Source: Oceaniglobus ichthyenteri
GTDB lineage: Bacteria > Pseudomonadota > Alphaproteobacteria > Rhodobacterales > Rhodobacteraceae
Reading direction: 5' to 3'
Assembly: GCF_003057885.1 (NCBI RefSeq)
Contig: NZ_QAGK01000011.1
Location: forward strand, 55,817 to 119,816
Length of the DNA stretch: 64,000 nucleotides
Both the position numbers and the translations under genes were made by a program. The notes beneath the pieces are model-generated. The model ran no database searches and had not been told where the DNA came from. It worked only from the letters and a program-made list of their open reading frames with translations. This document shows, one piece after another, positions 15,136 to 24,172 of this stretch (position 1 is the stretch's first letter; the number at the start of each line of letters is the position of its first letter).

Positions 15136-18100
15136 GTGCGGTTCACCCGGTTAAAATTGAACGGGTTCAAATCCTTTGTCGATCCAACCGATCTGGTCAT
15201 TGCCGAAGGGCTGACCGGGGTTGTTGGGCCGAACGGCTGTGGCAAATCGAATCTGCTTGAGGCGTTGCGCTGGGTCATGGGGGAAAATCGTGCCAGCGCG
15301 ATGCGCGGTGGCGGTATGGAAGATGTGATTTTTGCCGGCGCCGCATCGCGGCCCGCGCGCAACTTTGCCGAAGTATCCCTGCATATCGATAATTCCGAAC
15401 GGCTGGCCCCGGCCGGGTTTAACGATGCCGATGTGTTGGAGGTAACGCGCCGGATCACCCGCGATGCCGGATCGGCCTATAAGGCGAACGCCCGCGATGT
15501 GCGGGCGCGCGATATTCAGATGTTGTTTGCCGATGCTTCAACCGGCGCGCATTCCCCGGCCTTGGTGCGTCAGGGGCAGATTTCAGAACTGATCAACGCC
15601 AAACCCAAGGCGCGGCGGCGGATATTGGAAGAAGCAGCAGGCATTTCCGGCCTCTATCAGCGTCGTCACGAGGCCGAGTTGAAACTGAAAGGTGCCGAGG
15701 CAAATCTGCTGCGCGTTGATGACGTGGTTGAACAACTGGCAACCCAGCTTGCGCAGTTGTCGCGCCAGGCGCGGCAAGCGGCGCGATATCGTGAAATCGG
15801 CGCCGATTTGCGCCGCGCCGAAGGCTTGTTGTTGTATCGCCGCTGGCGCGAGGCGGACGTGGCGCGCGCCGCGGCCGAATCCGATTTGCGTGCCAAAATC
15901 GCCGCAGCAACGCAGGCCGAGCGGGCCGCCCTTGTGGCCGATGCCGCCCGCGATCAGGCCGAAGAGTCCCTGCCGCCCCTGCGCGAAGAGGCGGCAATTG
16001 CGGTGGCGGTTTTGCAGCGCCTTGAGGTTGAGCGCGAGCAATTGGCCGAATCCGAAACCCGGGCGCAGACGCAGATTGATGCCTTGCGTGCCCGGATCGA
16101 TCAGTTGGAAAAAGACGCCGAGCGCGAAGAGACCCTGAACAGTGATGCCGGTGAAACCATTGCCCGGCTTGAGGATGAGTTGCGCCGTTTGCTGCGTGAC
16201 ATGGAGGGGCAGGACGACGCCCTGGCGCAAGCGGCCGAGGCCGCAGCCGAGGCGCGCGATGTGTTGGCATCGCGCGAAACCGCCCTATCGCAACAGACCG
16301 AAGATGTGGCGCGCCTGTCGGCCCGCCATCAATCGGCGCACCGCCTGGCCGAAGACGCCACCCGCACCCGCGACCGCGCCGAACACGATGCCGAACTGGC
16401 CCGCACAGCCGTTGCAGCGGCGCAAACCGCATTGTCCGAGGCCGAAGCCGCATTTGAAATGGCACAAGAGGCGCAAGACACCGCCGCCGATCTGGCCGAA
16501 GACGTCGAGGCGGCGCTGTTGGCGGCGGATGAGGCGCGCAGTGATGTGCAATCGCGCGAGGCCGAGGCGCGTGCGCAACGGTCTGCCGCCGAGGGCGAAT
16601 TGGGCGCATTGCGCGCCGAGGCGGCGGCGCTGGCGAAACTGGTGGCGCGCGATACCGCGGAAGCCGGGCAGGTGATGGACCTGTTGAGCGTCACACCGGG
16701 ATACGAGGCGGCGCTGGGCGCGGCGTTGGCCGATGATCTGCGCGCGCCCGCGATTGATGTGGCGGGCGTGTCGGGTTGGGCGCCGTTGCCCGAATACGAC
16801 AGGGCGCAGGAGTTGCCCGAAGGCATCCCATCGCTGGGCGATCATGTGAGGGTGCCCGATGTCCTGGCCCGGCGGATCGGCCAGATTGGAATTGTCGCCC
16901 GGCAAGAGGGCAGCCAGATGCAGGGCCGGTTGTTGCCGGGCCAACGGTTGGTCAGTGTCGAGGGCGATTTGTGGCGCTGGGATGGGTTTCGCGCCGGGGC
17001 CGAAGATGCACCATCAACCGCCGCGTTGCGGTTGCAACAAATGAACCGGCTGGAAGGGCTGAAACAGGATATCGCGCGCCTGGCATCCCAGACCGATGAT
17101 GCGGCACAAGCCCATGAGATGCTGAAGCAAAGGCTTGATCAGGCGACCAGGGCCGATCATGACGCCCGCGCGGCGCGCCGCGATGCCGACCGGCAATTGG
17201 CCGATGCCAACCGCGCCCTGTCACGTGTTGAGGCAGATCGCAACATTTCCGCCGGTAAACTGGAAAGCGCGCGCCTGGCCGTGGCTCGCCACGAAGAAGA
17301 GGCGATGGAGGCGCGCCGCCGCGCCAAAGAAGCACAAACCGCCGTCGCCGGTCTGGCCGATCTGTCGGCCCTGCGCGCCGATGTCGAAGACATCAAGATG
17401 ACCGTCGAAGCATCGCGGATGACAATGATGCAGCGGCGGTCGTTTCACGATGAATTGCGCCGCGATGGCGAAGCCCGGGTGCGCCGCCAAAAGGCGGTTG
17501 AAAAGGATTTGGCGGGATGGCGCACCCGGCTTGAAACAGCGGAAAAACGCATGGGCGAACTGGATGCGCGGCTGGCCGCATCGCGCGCCGAATTGGCCCA
17601 GGCGCGGGGGATTCCCGATGATATTGCCCGCAAACGCGCCGAAATGGATAGCGCGTTTGAGGAAGCGACGGCGCGCCGTCAGGCCTCGGGCGATGCACTG
17701 ACTCTGGCGGAAACTGCCCTGCGCCAGACGGTGATCGCCGCGCGCGATGGTGAACGCGCCGCCAGCGATGCCCGCGAGGCCCGCGCGGTTGCCGAGGCAC
17801 GGGAAATGGGCGCGCGCGATGCCGCAACTCAGGCCGCTGAACGGATCGAAGAGGCGTTGGATCTGTCGCCCGATGCCTTGCTGAACACGCTTGAGGCCGA
17901 CCCCGAAAAAATGCCGCCCGCAGAACAGATCGAATCCGAGGTGAACCGGCTGAAACGGCAGCGCGATGCCTTGGGTGCGGTGAACCTGCGCGCCGAAGAA
18001 GACGCCAAAGAGGTGCGTGACGAGCACGATCTGCTGGTCACGGAAAAGGCCGATCTGGAAGAGGCGATCAAGGCCCTGCGCAGTGGCATTGCCGGGTTGA

Positions 18101-18591
18101 ACCGCGAAGGGCGCGAACGTTTGCTGACCGCATTTGAGCAGGTGAACAGCAATTTCGGCATGCTGTTCACCCATCTGTTCGGCGGCGGTGAGGCAAAGCT
18201 GGAATTGGTGGAATCCGATGATCCGTTGGATGCGGGGCTGGAAATCATGTGCCAACCGCCGGGCAAAAAACTGTCGGTGTTATCGTTGTTGTCGGGCGGA
18301 GAGCAGACGCTGACGGCGATGGCGCTGATCTTTGCGGTGTTCCTGGCGAATCCTGCGCCGATTTGCGTGCTGGATGAGGTGGACGCGCCGCTGGACGATG
18401 CCAATGTCACCCGGTTTTGCGATATGTTGGACGAAATGACCCGCCAGACCGACACACGGTTCCTGATCATCACCCACCACGGGGTGACCATGGCGCGGAT
18501 GGATCGGTTGTTTGGCGTCACCATGGGCGAACAGGGCGTGAGCCAGCTTGTTTCGGTTGATCTGAAAAAAGCCGAAAGCCTGGTGGCATGA
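15136..18591 (+). CDS. smc: Chromosome segregation ATPase SMC
   Basis: The 1151-aa protein starts at GTG. It has the Walker A motif GPNGCGKSN at 31-39, a long coiled coil (about 165-500), a hinge near 515-615 (YEAALGAALADDLRAP), a second coiled coil to about 985, and a C-terminal ATPase lobe with LSGGEQTLTA near 1052 and Walker B VLDEVDAPLDD near 1080. It condenses and aligns newly replicated chromosome arms, normally with ScpA and ScpB, which are not in this window. The coiled coil is Ala-, Arg- and Glu-rich as usual for GC-rich alphaproteobacteria. A 114-bp gap with a GTTGGCC/GGCCAAC inverted repeat separates it from the Lrp gene. Confidence 0.97.
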   Translation: MRFTRLKLNGFKSFVDPTDLVIAEGLTGVVGPNGCGKSNLLEALRWVMGENRASAMRGGGMEDVIFAGAASRPARNFAEVSLHIDNSERLAPAGFNDADVLEVTRRITRDAGSAYKANARDVRARDIQMLFADASTGAHSPALVRQGQISELINAKPKARRRILEEAAGISGLYQRRHEAELKLKGAEANLLRVDDVVEQLATQLAQLSRQARQAARYREIGADLRRAEGLLLYRRWREADVARAAAESDLRAKIAAATQAERAALVADAARDQAEESLPPLREEAAIAVAVLQRLEVEREQLAESETRAQTQIDALRARIDQLEKDAEREETLNSDAGETIARLEDELRRLLRDMEGQDDALAQAAEAAAEARDVLASRETALSQQTEDVARLSARHQSAHRLAEDATRTRDRAEHDAELARTAVAAAQTALSEAEAAFEMAQEAQDTAADLAEDVEAALLAADEARSDVQSREAEARAQRSAAEGELGALRAEAAALAKLVARDTAEAGQVMDLLSVTPGYEAALGAALADDLRAPAIDVAGVSGWAPLPEYDRAQELPEGIPSLGDHVRVPDVLARRIGQIGIVARQEGSQMQGRLLPGQRLVSVEGDLWRWDGFRAGAEDAPSTAALRLQQMNRLEGLKQDIARLASQTDDAAQAHEMLKQRLDQATRADHDARAARRDADRQLADANRALSRVEADRNISAGKLESARLAVARHEEEAMEARRRAKEAQTAVAGLADLSALRADVEDIKMTVEASRMTMMQRRSFHDELRRDGEARVRRQKAVEKDLAGWRTRLETAEKRMGELDARLAASRAELAQARGIPDDIARKRAEMDSAFEEATARRQASGDALTLAETALRQTVIAARDGERAASDAREARAVAEAREMGARDAATQAAERIEEALDLSPDALLNTLEADPEKMPPAEQIESEVNRLKRQRDALGAVNLRAEEDAKEVRDEHDLLVTEKADLEEAIKALRSGIAGLNREGRERLLTAFEQVNSNFGMLFTHLFGGGEAKLELVESDDPLDAGLEIMCQPPGKKLSVLSLLSGGEQTLTAMALIFAVFLANPAPICVLDEVDAPLDDANVTRFCDMLDEMTRQTDTRFLIITHHGVTMARMDRLFGVTMGEQGVSQLVSVDLKKAESLVA

Positions 18592-18595
18592 AAAA

Positions 18596-18627
18596 GGGTC
18601 GGCGCGTGATGCGCCGACCCGATTTTT
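18596..18627. terminator. Bidirectional rho-independent terminator between smc and the PRC-barrel gene
   Basis: A perfect 10-bp stem GGGTCGGCGC/GCGCCGACCC with a 5-nt loop is followed by ATTTTT on the plus strand and preceded by AAAAA, giving TTTTT on the minus strand. It therefore serves both convergent genes. Confidence 0.9.
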
Positions 18628-18653
18628 CAGGATATCATCCCAAAGTGCTCAGC

Positions 18654-19529
18654 TTATTTTGCTTCGTACTCGGGCATGTCCTTCAGCGTTTCACCGGCTG
18701 CGTCGACATGTACCGATATTTCGTCGGCATCGTCAGCGTCGCGCATCAGCTGGATCTGGTCCATCGACATGGCGACCTGATGTTCGCCCATGCCCAGGAA
18801 ACCACCGATATCCATGATGACTTCGGTTACTTGGCCTTCGTTGCTGATCAGAAGTTCGGAAACTTCGCCGATCCACTCGTTGTTCACGTCATAGACGGGC
18901 GCACCTGTCAGATCTTCGGTGTTCAGATCACCGATATCAAAGGCAACCATGTTGTCGGTGTTGATCGGATCGCGGGCCATGCGATCGATTTTCATGGTGT
19001 CGTCTGTGGCAACAACGGGCGCGGTTTCGGTCGTGGCCACTGCATCGCGACGCTGATATGCGCCGCCATCGGCCGAGCGGGTCCAGGCATCAACGCGGTC
19101 GACGTCAAATTCGGGAGCATTGTCCAGCTGGGCTTCGGTGGCTTTTACAACGATCCAATAGTCGCCTTCACCGTCGCCATCGCGCACGAACTGCAACTGA
19201 TCGATTGTCACGGCCACTGTACGTTCGCCCAAGCCGAGGAAACCGCCGATATCCAGCAGAACGGCTTCGGTTTTGCCTTCGCGTGAAATCAGAATGTCGC
19301 TGATTTCACCGACGTCGTTCCAATCGTCGGATACGTCCATGTAGCCATCGGGGCTCATCTCGTTTTCGGATGTATACAAACGCTTGCCGATCAGGGTCGA
19401 GGCGCGCATTTCAAACTGCGAAACGTCGGCTTCGGAGGCAAAGAACGGGCTGTTCATGGTGTGGCTGTCGGCCAGAGCGGGAACAGCGAACAGGGTTGCG
19501 AAAGCGGTGGTTGTCAGAAAACGTTTCAT
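18654..19529 (-). CDS. Exported tandem PRC-barrel protein
   Basis: The 291-aa protein begins with a signal peptide (residues 1-20, cleavage after PALA) and contains two PRC-barrel-like repeats, about 45-135 and 175-270. Each has the same core: a GEISDILIS or GEVSELLIS strand, then DIGGFLGLGER or DIGGFLGMGEH, then V-(A)-hydrophobic-DQ(L/I)Q. The mature protein is very acidic. PRC barrels mediate protein or RNA contacts; periplasmic tandem copies are common in Rhodobacterales but of unknown role. The start has AGGAGA about 9 nt upstream. Confidence 0.85.
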   Translation of the reverse strand: MKRFLTTTAFATLFAVPALADSHTMNSPFFASEADVSQFEMRASTLIGKRLYTSENEMSPDGYMDVSDDWNDVGEISDILISREGKTEAVLLDIGGFLGLGERTVAVTIDQLQFVRDGDGEGDYWIVVKATEAQLDNAPEFDVDRVDAWTRSADGGAYQRRDAVATTETAPVVATDDTMKIDRMARDPINTDNMVAFDIGDLNTEDLTGAPVYDVNNEWIGEVSELLISNEGQVTEVIMDIGGFLGMGEHQVAMSMDQIQLMRDADDADEISVHVDAAGETLKDMPEYEAK

Positions 19530-19777
19530 TGTCGAGATCTCCTATCTTTTTTACGAGGGTCATTGCCCTGCGATCTGAACAACCAATGGCCAACCGGGTC
19601 GGTAAGTTCCGGCTTGTAAAATAAATTGTGAACCTTTTTTTACCGGGGAACCAACCGGGCGCGGCGCGCGTTTGTGACAATTTTTGTCAGATAGGCGGCG
19701 TTGGTTTCACCGTGCTTGACCGAATGGCGCGTGGTGCGGTTAAGTTGAACAATAGCTTTGGGAAGGGAATTTTCAAA
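19530..19777. other. Divergent intergenic region between the PRC-barrel and YbjN genes
   Basis: This 248-bp stretch separates two divergent genes for exported proteins and should hold both promoters. A TTGACC at 19716-19721 followed 17-18 bp later by TTAAG is a possible weak promoter for the YbjN gene. I see no coding sequence or other structure. Confidence 0.4.
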
Positions 19778-20344
19778 ATGAGATTACTTACCACTATCGG
19801 CGTGGTCGCCGCCCTTGTCTGCACACCGGCGCTGGCACAGGGGATCAGCAAAGGCGTGGGCAGTTTTCCGGTAACCGAGAGCCCGGCAACACCCGGCGTG
19901 ACGCCCTTGCCACCCCCAGAAGAGCCAGGCGGGCTGCGCAAAGGATTGCTGGCATCTGACCCGGCTTCGATTCAGCAGGTGATGTTGGCCGAGGGGTATC
20001 AAGCGCGCCTGACAACATCCAATGGCGGCAATCCGTTGATCACGGGAAAGATTTCGCGCACGGAATACTGGGTGTATTTTCTGGACTGTCAAGATGGGCA
20101 AAACTGCAAAGGTGTGCAGTTTCACAGCGGGTATATCGTTGATCGTCCGATTGATGCGGCCGAAATGAATGAGTTCAACGGGCGGTATCGCTATATTCGG
20201 GCGTGGCTGAGCGATGAGGGGCATCCGCGGATGCAGATGGATTTGCTGATGCGTGATGATGGAATGGGGCCGGAAACATTTGCCACCTATCTGGATCTGT
20301 GGCGGCAGCTGGTTTCGATCTGGGAGGAACAGCTGGGCGTTTAA
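19778..20344 (+). CDS. YbjN domain-containing exported protein
   Basis: The protein is 188 aa from the ATG at 19778, preceded by GGAAGGGA. Residues 1-20 are a signal peptide ending in ALA. A proline-rich linker (about 30-52) precedes the YbjN domain (about 60-185), recognisable by the order of QQVMLAEGYQARL, a YWVYFLDC strand, KGVQFHSGY and a long helix ending the chain. Two cysteines near 103 and 109 (DCQDGQNCKG) could form a disulfide in the periplasm. YbjN is an adaptor-like fold related to type III chaperones; the function of exported versions is not established. Confidence 0.8.
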   Translation: MRLLTTIGVVAALVCTPALAQGISKGVGSFPVTESPATPGVTPLPPPEEPGGLRKGLLASDPASIQQVMLAEGYQARLTTSNGGNPLITGKISRTEYWVYFLDCQDGQNCKGVQFHSGYIVDRPIDAAEMNEFNGRYRYIRAWLSDEGHPRMQMDLLMRDDGMGPETFATYLDLWRQLVSIWEEQLGV

Positions 20345-20389
20345 GCGGGTGATGGGGGTGACGTGCGGCTGCGCCGACACCCCACCCGC
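20345..20389. terminator. Possible terminator between convergent YbjN and transglycosylase genes
   Basis: GCGGGT plus GGGGTG on the left pair with CACCCC plus ACCCGC on the right, with a 4-nt bulge and an 17-nt loop. No T-run follows, so termination is only suggested by its position between convergent stops. Confidence 0.35.
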
Positions 20390-20403
20390 CATCCCACATG
20401 CGC

Positions 20404-21588
20404 CTAAAGTTTTGACAGCAGAGCCGGGGTAGGCCAGGCATCGGCAGGCAGGCCGAGGCGCTGTTGTTCGAGCTGCACCGCCTCGCGGGTTTTTGCACCC
20501 AGAATACCATCGATTCCACCTACATCATGGCCCCGTGCAACCAGTTTGGCCTGCAGGCGTTCCATTTGATCGTTCGACAGGCCCGGTTCGGGCGTGCCCG
20601 CGTCAAACACCTTGGCGCCTTCCAGCCGGGTGGCGAAATAGGCGGCGGTGGCCACGTAAACAAAGCTTTGGTTCCATTCAAAGTAGACATCGAAATTGGG
20701 ATAGGCCAGAAACGCCGGGCCTTTGCGCCCTTGAGGCAGCAGAACGCGGGCGATTGTGTCAGGCGCGGCCAAGGGGTCGTTGCGCGGGGTGATGCCCAGG
20801 GCCGCCCATTGTGCCACGGTTTGGGGATGGTTCAGGCCGGTTTTCGACCAGTCAAGATCGGCAGGCACGTTGATTTCATGCAACCACGGTTCATTGGCGC
20901 GCCAGCCCAACGATTGCAGCATTGCCCCGCCCGACATCAGCGCATCGGCGGGAGAGGTTTTCAGACTGACCTTGCCATCGCCATCCCCATCGCGGCCATT
21001 TTCCAGAATATCGCGCGGCAGCATTTGCACCATGCCGATTTCACCGGCCCAGGCCCCGGTGGTGGTGGCGGGGTCAATTTCGCCCTTTTCATATAATTCC
21101 AGCGCGGCGAACACTTGTGGGCGAAACAGGTCGGGGCGGCGGCAATCATGGGCCAGGGTCATCAGGGAATTGACCGTATTGAAATCGCCCTGCACCGCGC
21201 CATAATCGGTTTCAAGCGCCCAGAACGCGGTCAGCACTCCGGGGCTGACACCAAATTCCGATTGCACACGGTCAAAGGTTTCGGACCATTTGCGCAGGTT
21301 GGCGCGGCCATTGTCGATGCGATTCTGGCTGATCAGGCGGCGCGAAAAGTCGACGAAGGGGATTTGGAACACGCCTTGGCGGCGGTCGGCGTCAAGGGTG
21401 CGTTGATCCATGCGCGTGGCTTGGAAAAAGGCCCGGGCCTTGGCCGGGTCATGGCCGCGGGCCACGGCCTCGGTCTCCATCCTGGTGCGGAAATCGGCAA
21501 AGCTGCCGCCGCAGTCAACCGGGGATTGGGCCAGCGCCATGGGTGCGGACAACAAGAGGGTCGTAACGGTGGCGACGGTGCGTATCAT
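20404..21588 (-). CDS. Lytic murein transglycosylase (MltB/SLT_2 type) with peptidoglycan-binding domain
   Basis: The protein is 394 aa from the ATG at 21588 (AGGA 8 nt upstream). A signal peptide covers 1-20 (MALAQ). The SLT_2 domain spans about 28-320; the catalytic glutamate is Glu126 in FWALETDYG, and AWAGEIGMVQMLP is the conserved substrate-cleft block. A C-terminal peptidoglycan-binding domain 1 (about 330-392) contains GGIDGILGAKTREAVQ. It cleaves glycan strands in the periplasm to give 1,6-anhydro ends. There is no lipobox cysteine at the cleavage site, so it is a soluble form. Confidence 0.92.
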   Translation of the reverse strand: MIRTVATVTTLLLSAPMALAQSPVDCGGSFADFRTRMETEAVARGHDPAKARAFFQATRMDQRTLDADRRQGVFQIPFVDFSRRLISQNRIDNGRANLRKWSETFDRVQSEFGVSPGVLTAFWALETDYGAVQGDFNTVNSLMTLAHDCRRPDLFRPQVFAALELYEKGEIDPATTTGAWAGEIGMVQMLPRDILENGRDGDGDGKVSLKTSPADALMSGGAMLQSLGWRANEPWLHEINVPADLDWSKTGLNHPQTVAQWAALGITPRNDPLAAPDTIARVLLPQGRKGPAFLAYPNFDVYFEWNQSFVYVATAAYFATRLEGAKVFDAGTPEPGLSNDQMERLQAKLVARGHDVGGIDGILGAKTREAVQLEQQRLGLPADAWPTPALLSKL

Positions 21589-21642
21589 CAAATTATCCTT
21601 TGGGCGAAATGAAATCTGGAGGAGTGTAGCAGGCGCATCCGG

Positions 21643-22545
21643 TCAGACAAATGCAATGCAGATCAAAAGCGCCAGAGCAGAGGCCCAACTGCGCCAGAGC
21701 AGTTTTATGGCGCCGTCGATATCATCGGCGCTCAGGCTGTGGCGGCCGGTCGGGTTGACATAGGGAAACGGTGTGGTCTGGCCTTCATAACTGCGCGGGC
21801 CAGCAAGGGCGATATCAAGGGCGCGGGCCATCGCCGCCTCGGGCCAGCCGGCATTGGGGGATTTATGGCGTTTGGCGTCGGCGCGGATCGCGGCCCAGTG
21901 GCGCATCTGCCCCGTGGTCAAGGCTAAAATCAAGGCGGTGAGCCGTGCCGGGATCAGGTTGAGCAGGTCGTCAAAGCGCGCGGCGGCCCAGCCAAAGTCG
22001 GCATGACGGGGGGTGCGATAGCCAATCATGCTGTCGGCGGTGTTGGTGATTTTGTAGATCAACAGCCCCGGCAGACCGGCAAGCGCAAACCAGAACGCCG
22101 GCGCGATGACGCCATCGGAAAGGTTTTCGGCAGCGGATTCAATCGCGCTGCGCGCCACGGCGGTGTCGTTCATTTGTGCCGTGTCCCGGCTGACGATCAT
22201 GGCAACGGCGCGCCGGCCATCGGCCGTGGAGCGGCGCAGGCCGTCAGCGACGGCGCGCACATGGTCGACCAGACTGCGCTGGGCCAACAGGATTGCGGCG
22301 ACGATCAGTTCAGGAAGCGGGCCAAGCGGAATGGCGGCAATCAACGCCGCAATGGCCAGCGCAAGGGCGATCAAAAGGGCCAGCGCGATGATGCCTTTTG
22401 CCCGCCGTCCACGTCCGGTGTTGAGCGTTGTATCAAGCCGGGAAATGGCGCGGCCCATCAACACGGCCGGGTGCGGCAGACGCGACCACAGCCAGCGCGG
22501 TTCGCCAAAGATGGCATCCAGGATCAGAGCGAGGATCAGGGTCAT
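21643..22545 (-). CDS. cobD: Adenosylcobinamide-phosphate synthase CobD/CbiB
   Basis: The 300-aa membrane protein starts at the ATG at 22545 that overlaps the cobC stop as ATGA; the longer frame is only cobC shadow. It shows [19 protein letters not shown] near the N-terminus, [27 protein letters not shown] and [19 protein letters not shown], all hallmarks of CobD/CbiB, among 4-5 membrane spans. It attaches the aminopropanol phosphate arm to adenosylcobyric acid in the late steps of B12 synthesis. CobC beside it provides the arm precursor. Confidence 0.95.
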   Translation of the reverse strand: MTLILALILDAIFGEPRWLWSRLPHPAVLMGRAISRLDTTLNTGRGRRAKGIIALALLIALALAIAALIAAIPLGPLPELIVAAILLAQRSLVDHVRAVADGLRRSTADGRRAVAMIVSRDTAQMNDTAVARSAIESAAENLSDGVIAPAFWFALAGLPGLLIYKITNTADSMIGYRTPRHADFGWAAARFDDLLNLIPARLTALILALTTGQMRHWAAIRADAKRHKSPNAGWPEAAMARALDIALAGPRSYEGQTTPFPYVNPTGRHSLSADDIDGAIKLLWRSWASALALLICIAFV

Positions 22546-23516
22546 GGCCGCTGCGCGACGCTCGGCTGCGCCATCGCCCCGCCCACCGTCCCGCAGGCGG
22601 TTTTGACCCGGTGCCAGTGTTCGGGTGCCGGTAACCCCAAGCGCAACCAAGTAGTATTGTAAGGAAAGGTGCGCGTCAGAATCTTGTGCGCGGCAAAATG
22701 CGCGTGCCACGCGCTGGCATCCGGCACGGTATAAAGACGGAACAGCGGGCAATCGCCCTGCACCGTGGCCCCGCCCGCCTGCATCAGCGCATCAAGGCGC
22801 GCGGCGTCACCGGCCAGCCGGATGCGGGTTTCATCGGCCCATGAATGATCTTTCAGCGCGGCCGTACCGATGCGCAGTGCCGGCCCCGCTACGGGCCAAG
22901 GGCCAAGGTGCGCGCGCAAAGCGGCAATCAGATCGGGCGCCCCGATGGCAAAACCCAGCCGAAGCCCGGCAAGACCCCAGAATTTGCCAAAGCTTTTCAG
23001 GATTACGCGATCGTCGCCAGCCGTATGCACAAAACTTTGGTGCGGGGCCGTGTCGCAAAAACTTTCGTCGATAACGGCAAAGCCTGACATATCCCCCGCA
23101 AGGAACTCTCCTGTCGGGTTGTTGGGGTGCACGACCACCTGCACGTCGCCGGGGGTGGCCGAGACGGCCCAACCGGCCGCCTGAAATGCGGCGGCGTGTT
23201 CATTATAGGTGTCGGTGCGAATTTGCACCCGTTTGCCGGGCAGGCACCGGGGCAGGGCCGAGATCAGGCATGATGCGCCGGGTGCGGCCAGTATGTCGGC
23301 ATTTGGGGGAACGTTCCAAAAGGCCCGCGCCGCCTGTTCCAGACCGGTGCGCGCACCCGCGTCGGGCAGAGCGGCCCAATCGGACAGGAGCAGATCTGGC
23401 AAGGGGAAAGGCACGGGGTTTATGCCGGTGGACAGGTCGATCCAATCCGCCCGTGTACCGCCCCAGCGTGCGCAGGCGGCATCCAACGCGCCCCCATGAT
23501 CGCGCGGTTCGATCAT
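22542..23516 (-). CDS. cobC: Threonine-phosphate decarboxylase CobC
   Basis: The 324-aa protein is a class I/II PLP aminotransferase-fold enzyme. It begins with the CobC-like [15 protein letters not shown] and [13 protein letters not shown]; the PLP contacts are VHPNNPTGE near 130, Asp150 in VIDESF, and the Schiff-base lysine Lys178 in [13 protein letters not shown]. It decarboxylates threonine phosphate to aminopropanol phosphate for the nucleotide loop of cobalamin. It is coupled to cobD by ATGA, and its own start overlaps the stop of a short upstream frame. Confidence 0.93.
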   Translation of the reverse strand: MIEPRDHGGALDAACARWGGTRADWIDLSTGINPVPFPLPDLLLSDWAALPDAGARTGLEQAARAFWNVPPNADILAAPGASCLISALPRCLPGKRVQIRTDTYNEHAAAFQAAGWAVSATPGDVQVVVHPNNPTGEFLAGDMSGFAVIDESFCDTAPHQSFVHTAGDDRVILKSFGKFWGLAGLRLGFAIGAPDLIAALRAHLGPWPVAGPALRIGTAALKDHSWADETRIRLAGDAARLDALMQAGGATVQGDCPLFRLYTVPDASAWHAHFAAHKILTRTFPYNTTWLRLGLPAPEHWHRVKTACGTVGGAMAQPSVAQRP

Positions 23517-23581
23517 TCCTGATTATCGGGCATGAAATGTCGGCGGGCAAAGGAAATGGCCATCTTGGTGCTCGGGTCCAT
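23513..23581 (-). CDS. Possible 22-aa leader peptide or 3' remnant upstream of cobC
   Basis: A short frame from the ATG at 23579-23581 ends in a TGA that overlaps the cobC ATG as ATGA. The same frame is open without an ATG further upstream to about 23660 and its residues look protein-like (VTFRQTDLIMDPSTK). There is no clear Shine-Dalgarno sequence. It could be a coupling leader, the end of a lost gene, or chance. Confidence 0.25.
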   Translation of the reverse strand: MDPSTKMAISFARRHFMPDNQE

Positions 23582-23685
23582 GATCAGATCAGTTTGGCGG
23601 AATGTGACCGGAACGCCCGGAACTGCAAGCGGAAATGCGCCTGTGGGTTTCGGGCCTGCAAAACAATTAACCGTTCATGATTTTG

Positions 23686-23700
23686 TTAACTTTTCGTTAG
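23686..23700 (+). promoter_or_regulatory. CtrA-like box before the receiver-like gene
   Basis: TTAA, a 7-nt spacer and TTAG read GTTAACTTTTCGTTAGC, one base away from the alphaproteobacterial CtrA consensus TTAA-N7-TTAAC. It lies 60-74 bp before the ATG at 23760, in an AT-rich stretch. CtrA control of a cell-cycle or motility-linked gene is a plausible inference. Confidence 0.5.
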
Positions 23701-23759
23701 CAATTAGATCACACAAGTCCTACCTAAGTGTAAATGCCACGAAACACGGAGTGCGGCAC

Positions 23760-24128
23760 ATGGACGTGTTGATGGTTGAAGACAATACAGCCTTGTCGGC
23801 GCTTTGGTCTGCCAGTTTGCGCCGCCATGGCGCGCGGGTGACGATTTCGGCCTCTCAGGCCGAGGCCATCGGGCAGTTGCAACGCACCGCGTTTGACGTT
23901 CTGATCCTGAGCCTTGGTCTGTCGGATGGATCGCCCCTCGCAGTGGCCGATTATGCGGGGTATCGCCGCCCCGAAACCAAAATCATCCCTGTTACGTCGG
24001 ATACGTTCTTTTCTGATGGGTCGGTGTTTGCCCATGTGCCCAATACCTGCACCACCTTGGCCAGCACTGCACGCCCCGATGACATGGCGGCCATTGTTGA
24101 ACATTACGGCAGCGCCGGGGTGCGGTAA
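23760..24128 (+). CDS. Receiver-like protein lacking the phosphoacceptor aspartate
   Basis: The 122-aa protein is a single response-regulator receiver domain without an output domain. The acidic pair is present (Glu7-Asp8 in MVEDN) and Thr79-Ser80 fits the switch position, but the phosphorylation site motif reads LILSLGLSDG, with Ser51 where Asp is expected, and no lysine is found at the usual KP position near 95 (HVPNT). It should therefore not be phosphorylated in the normal way and may act as a constitutive binding partner. It is monocistronic, with a CtrA-like box upstream. ACGGAG lies about 10 nt before the ATG. Confidence 0.8.
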   Translation: MDVLMVEDNTALSALWSASLRRHGARVTISASQAEAIGQLQRTAFDVLILSLGLSDGSPLAVADYAGYRRPETKIIPVTSDTFFSDGSVFAHVPNTCTTLASTARPDDMAAIVEHYGSAGVR

Positions 24129-24172
24129 CCTTGCCTGTGCCGCCCGCCTGGATCGTACCGGTTGCGCCTGAA

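Noticed and set aside
15018..15260. 80-codon frame from a GTG overlapping the Lrp stop
   Set aside because: It overlaps the first 125 bp of smc in another frame, and its residues after that point are the shifted smc sequence; no family resemblance.
23517..23759. Cobalamin riboswitch before cobC-cobD
   Set aside because: I looked for a B12-box-like segment and long leader on the minus strand and found none; the stretch is taken up by the receiver gene promoter and a short frame.
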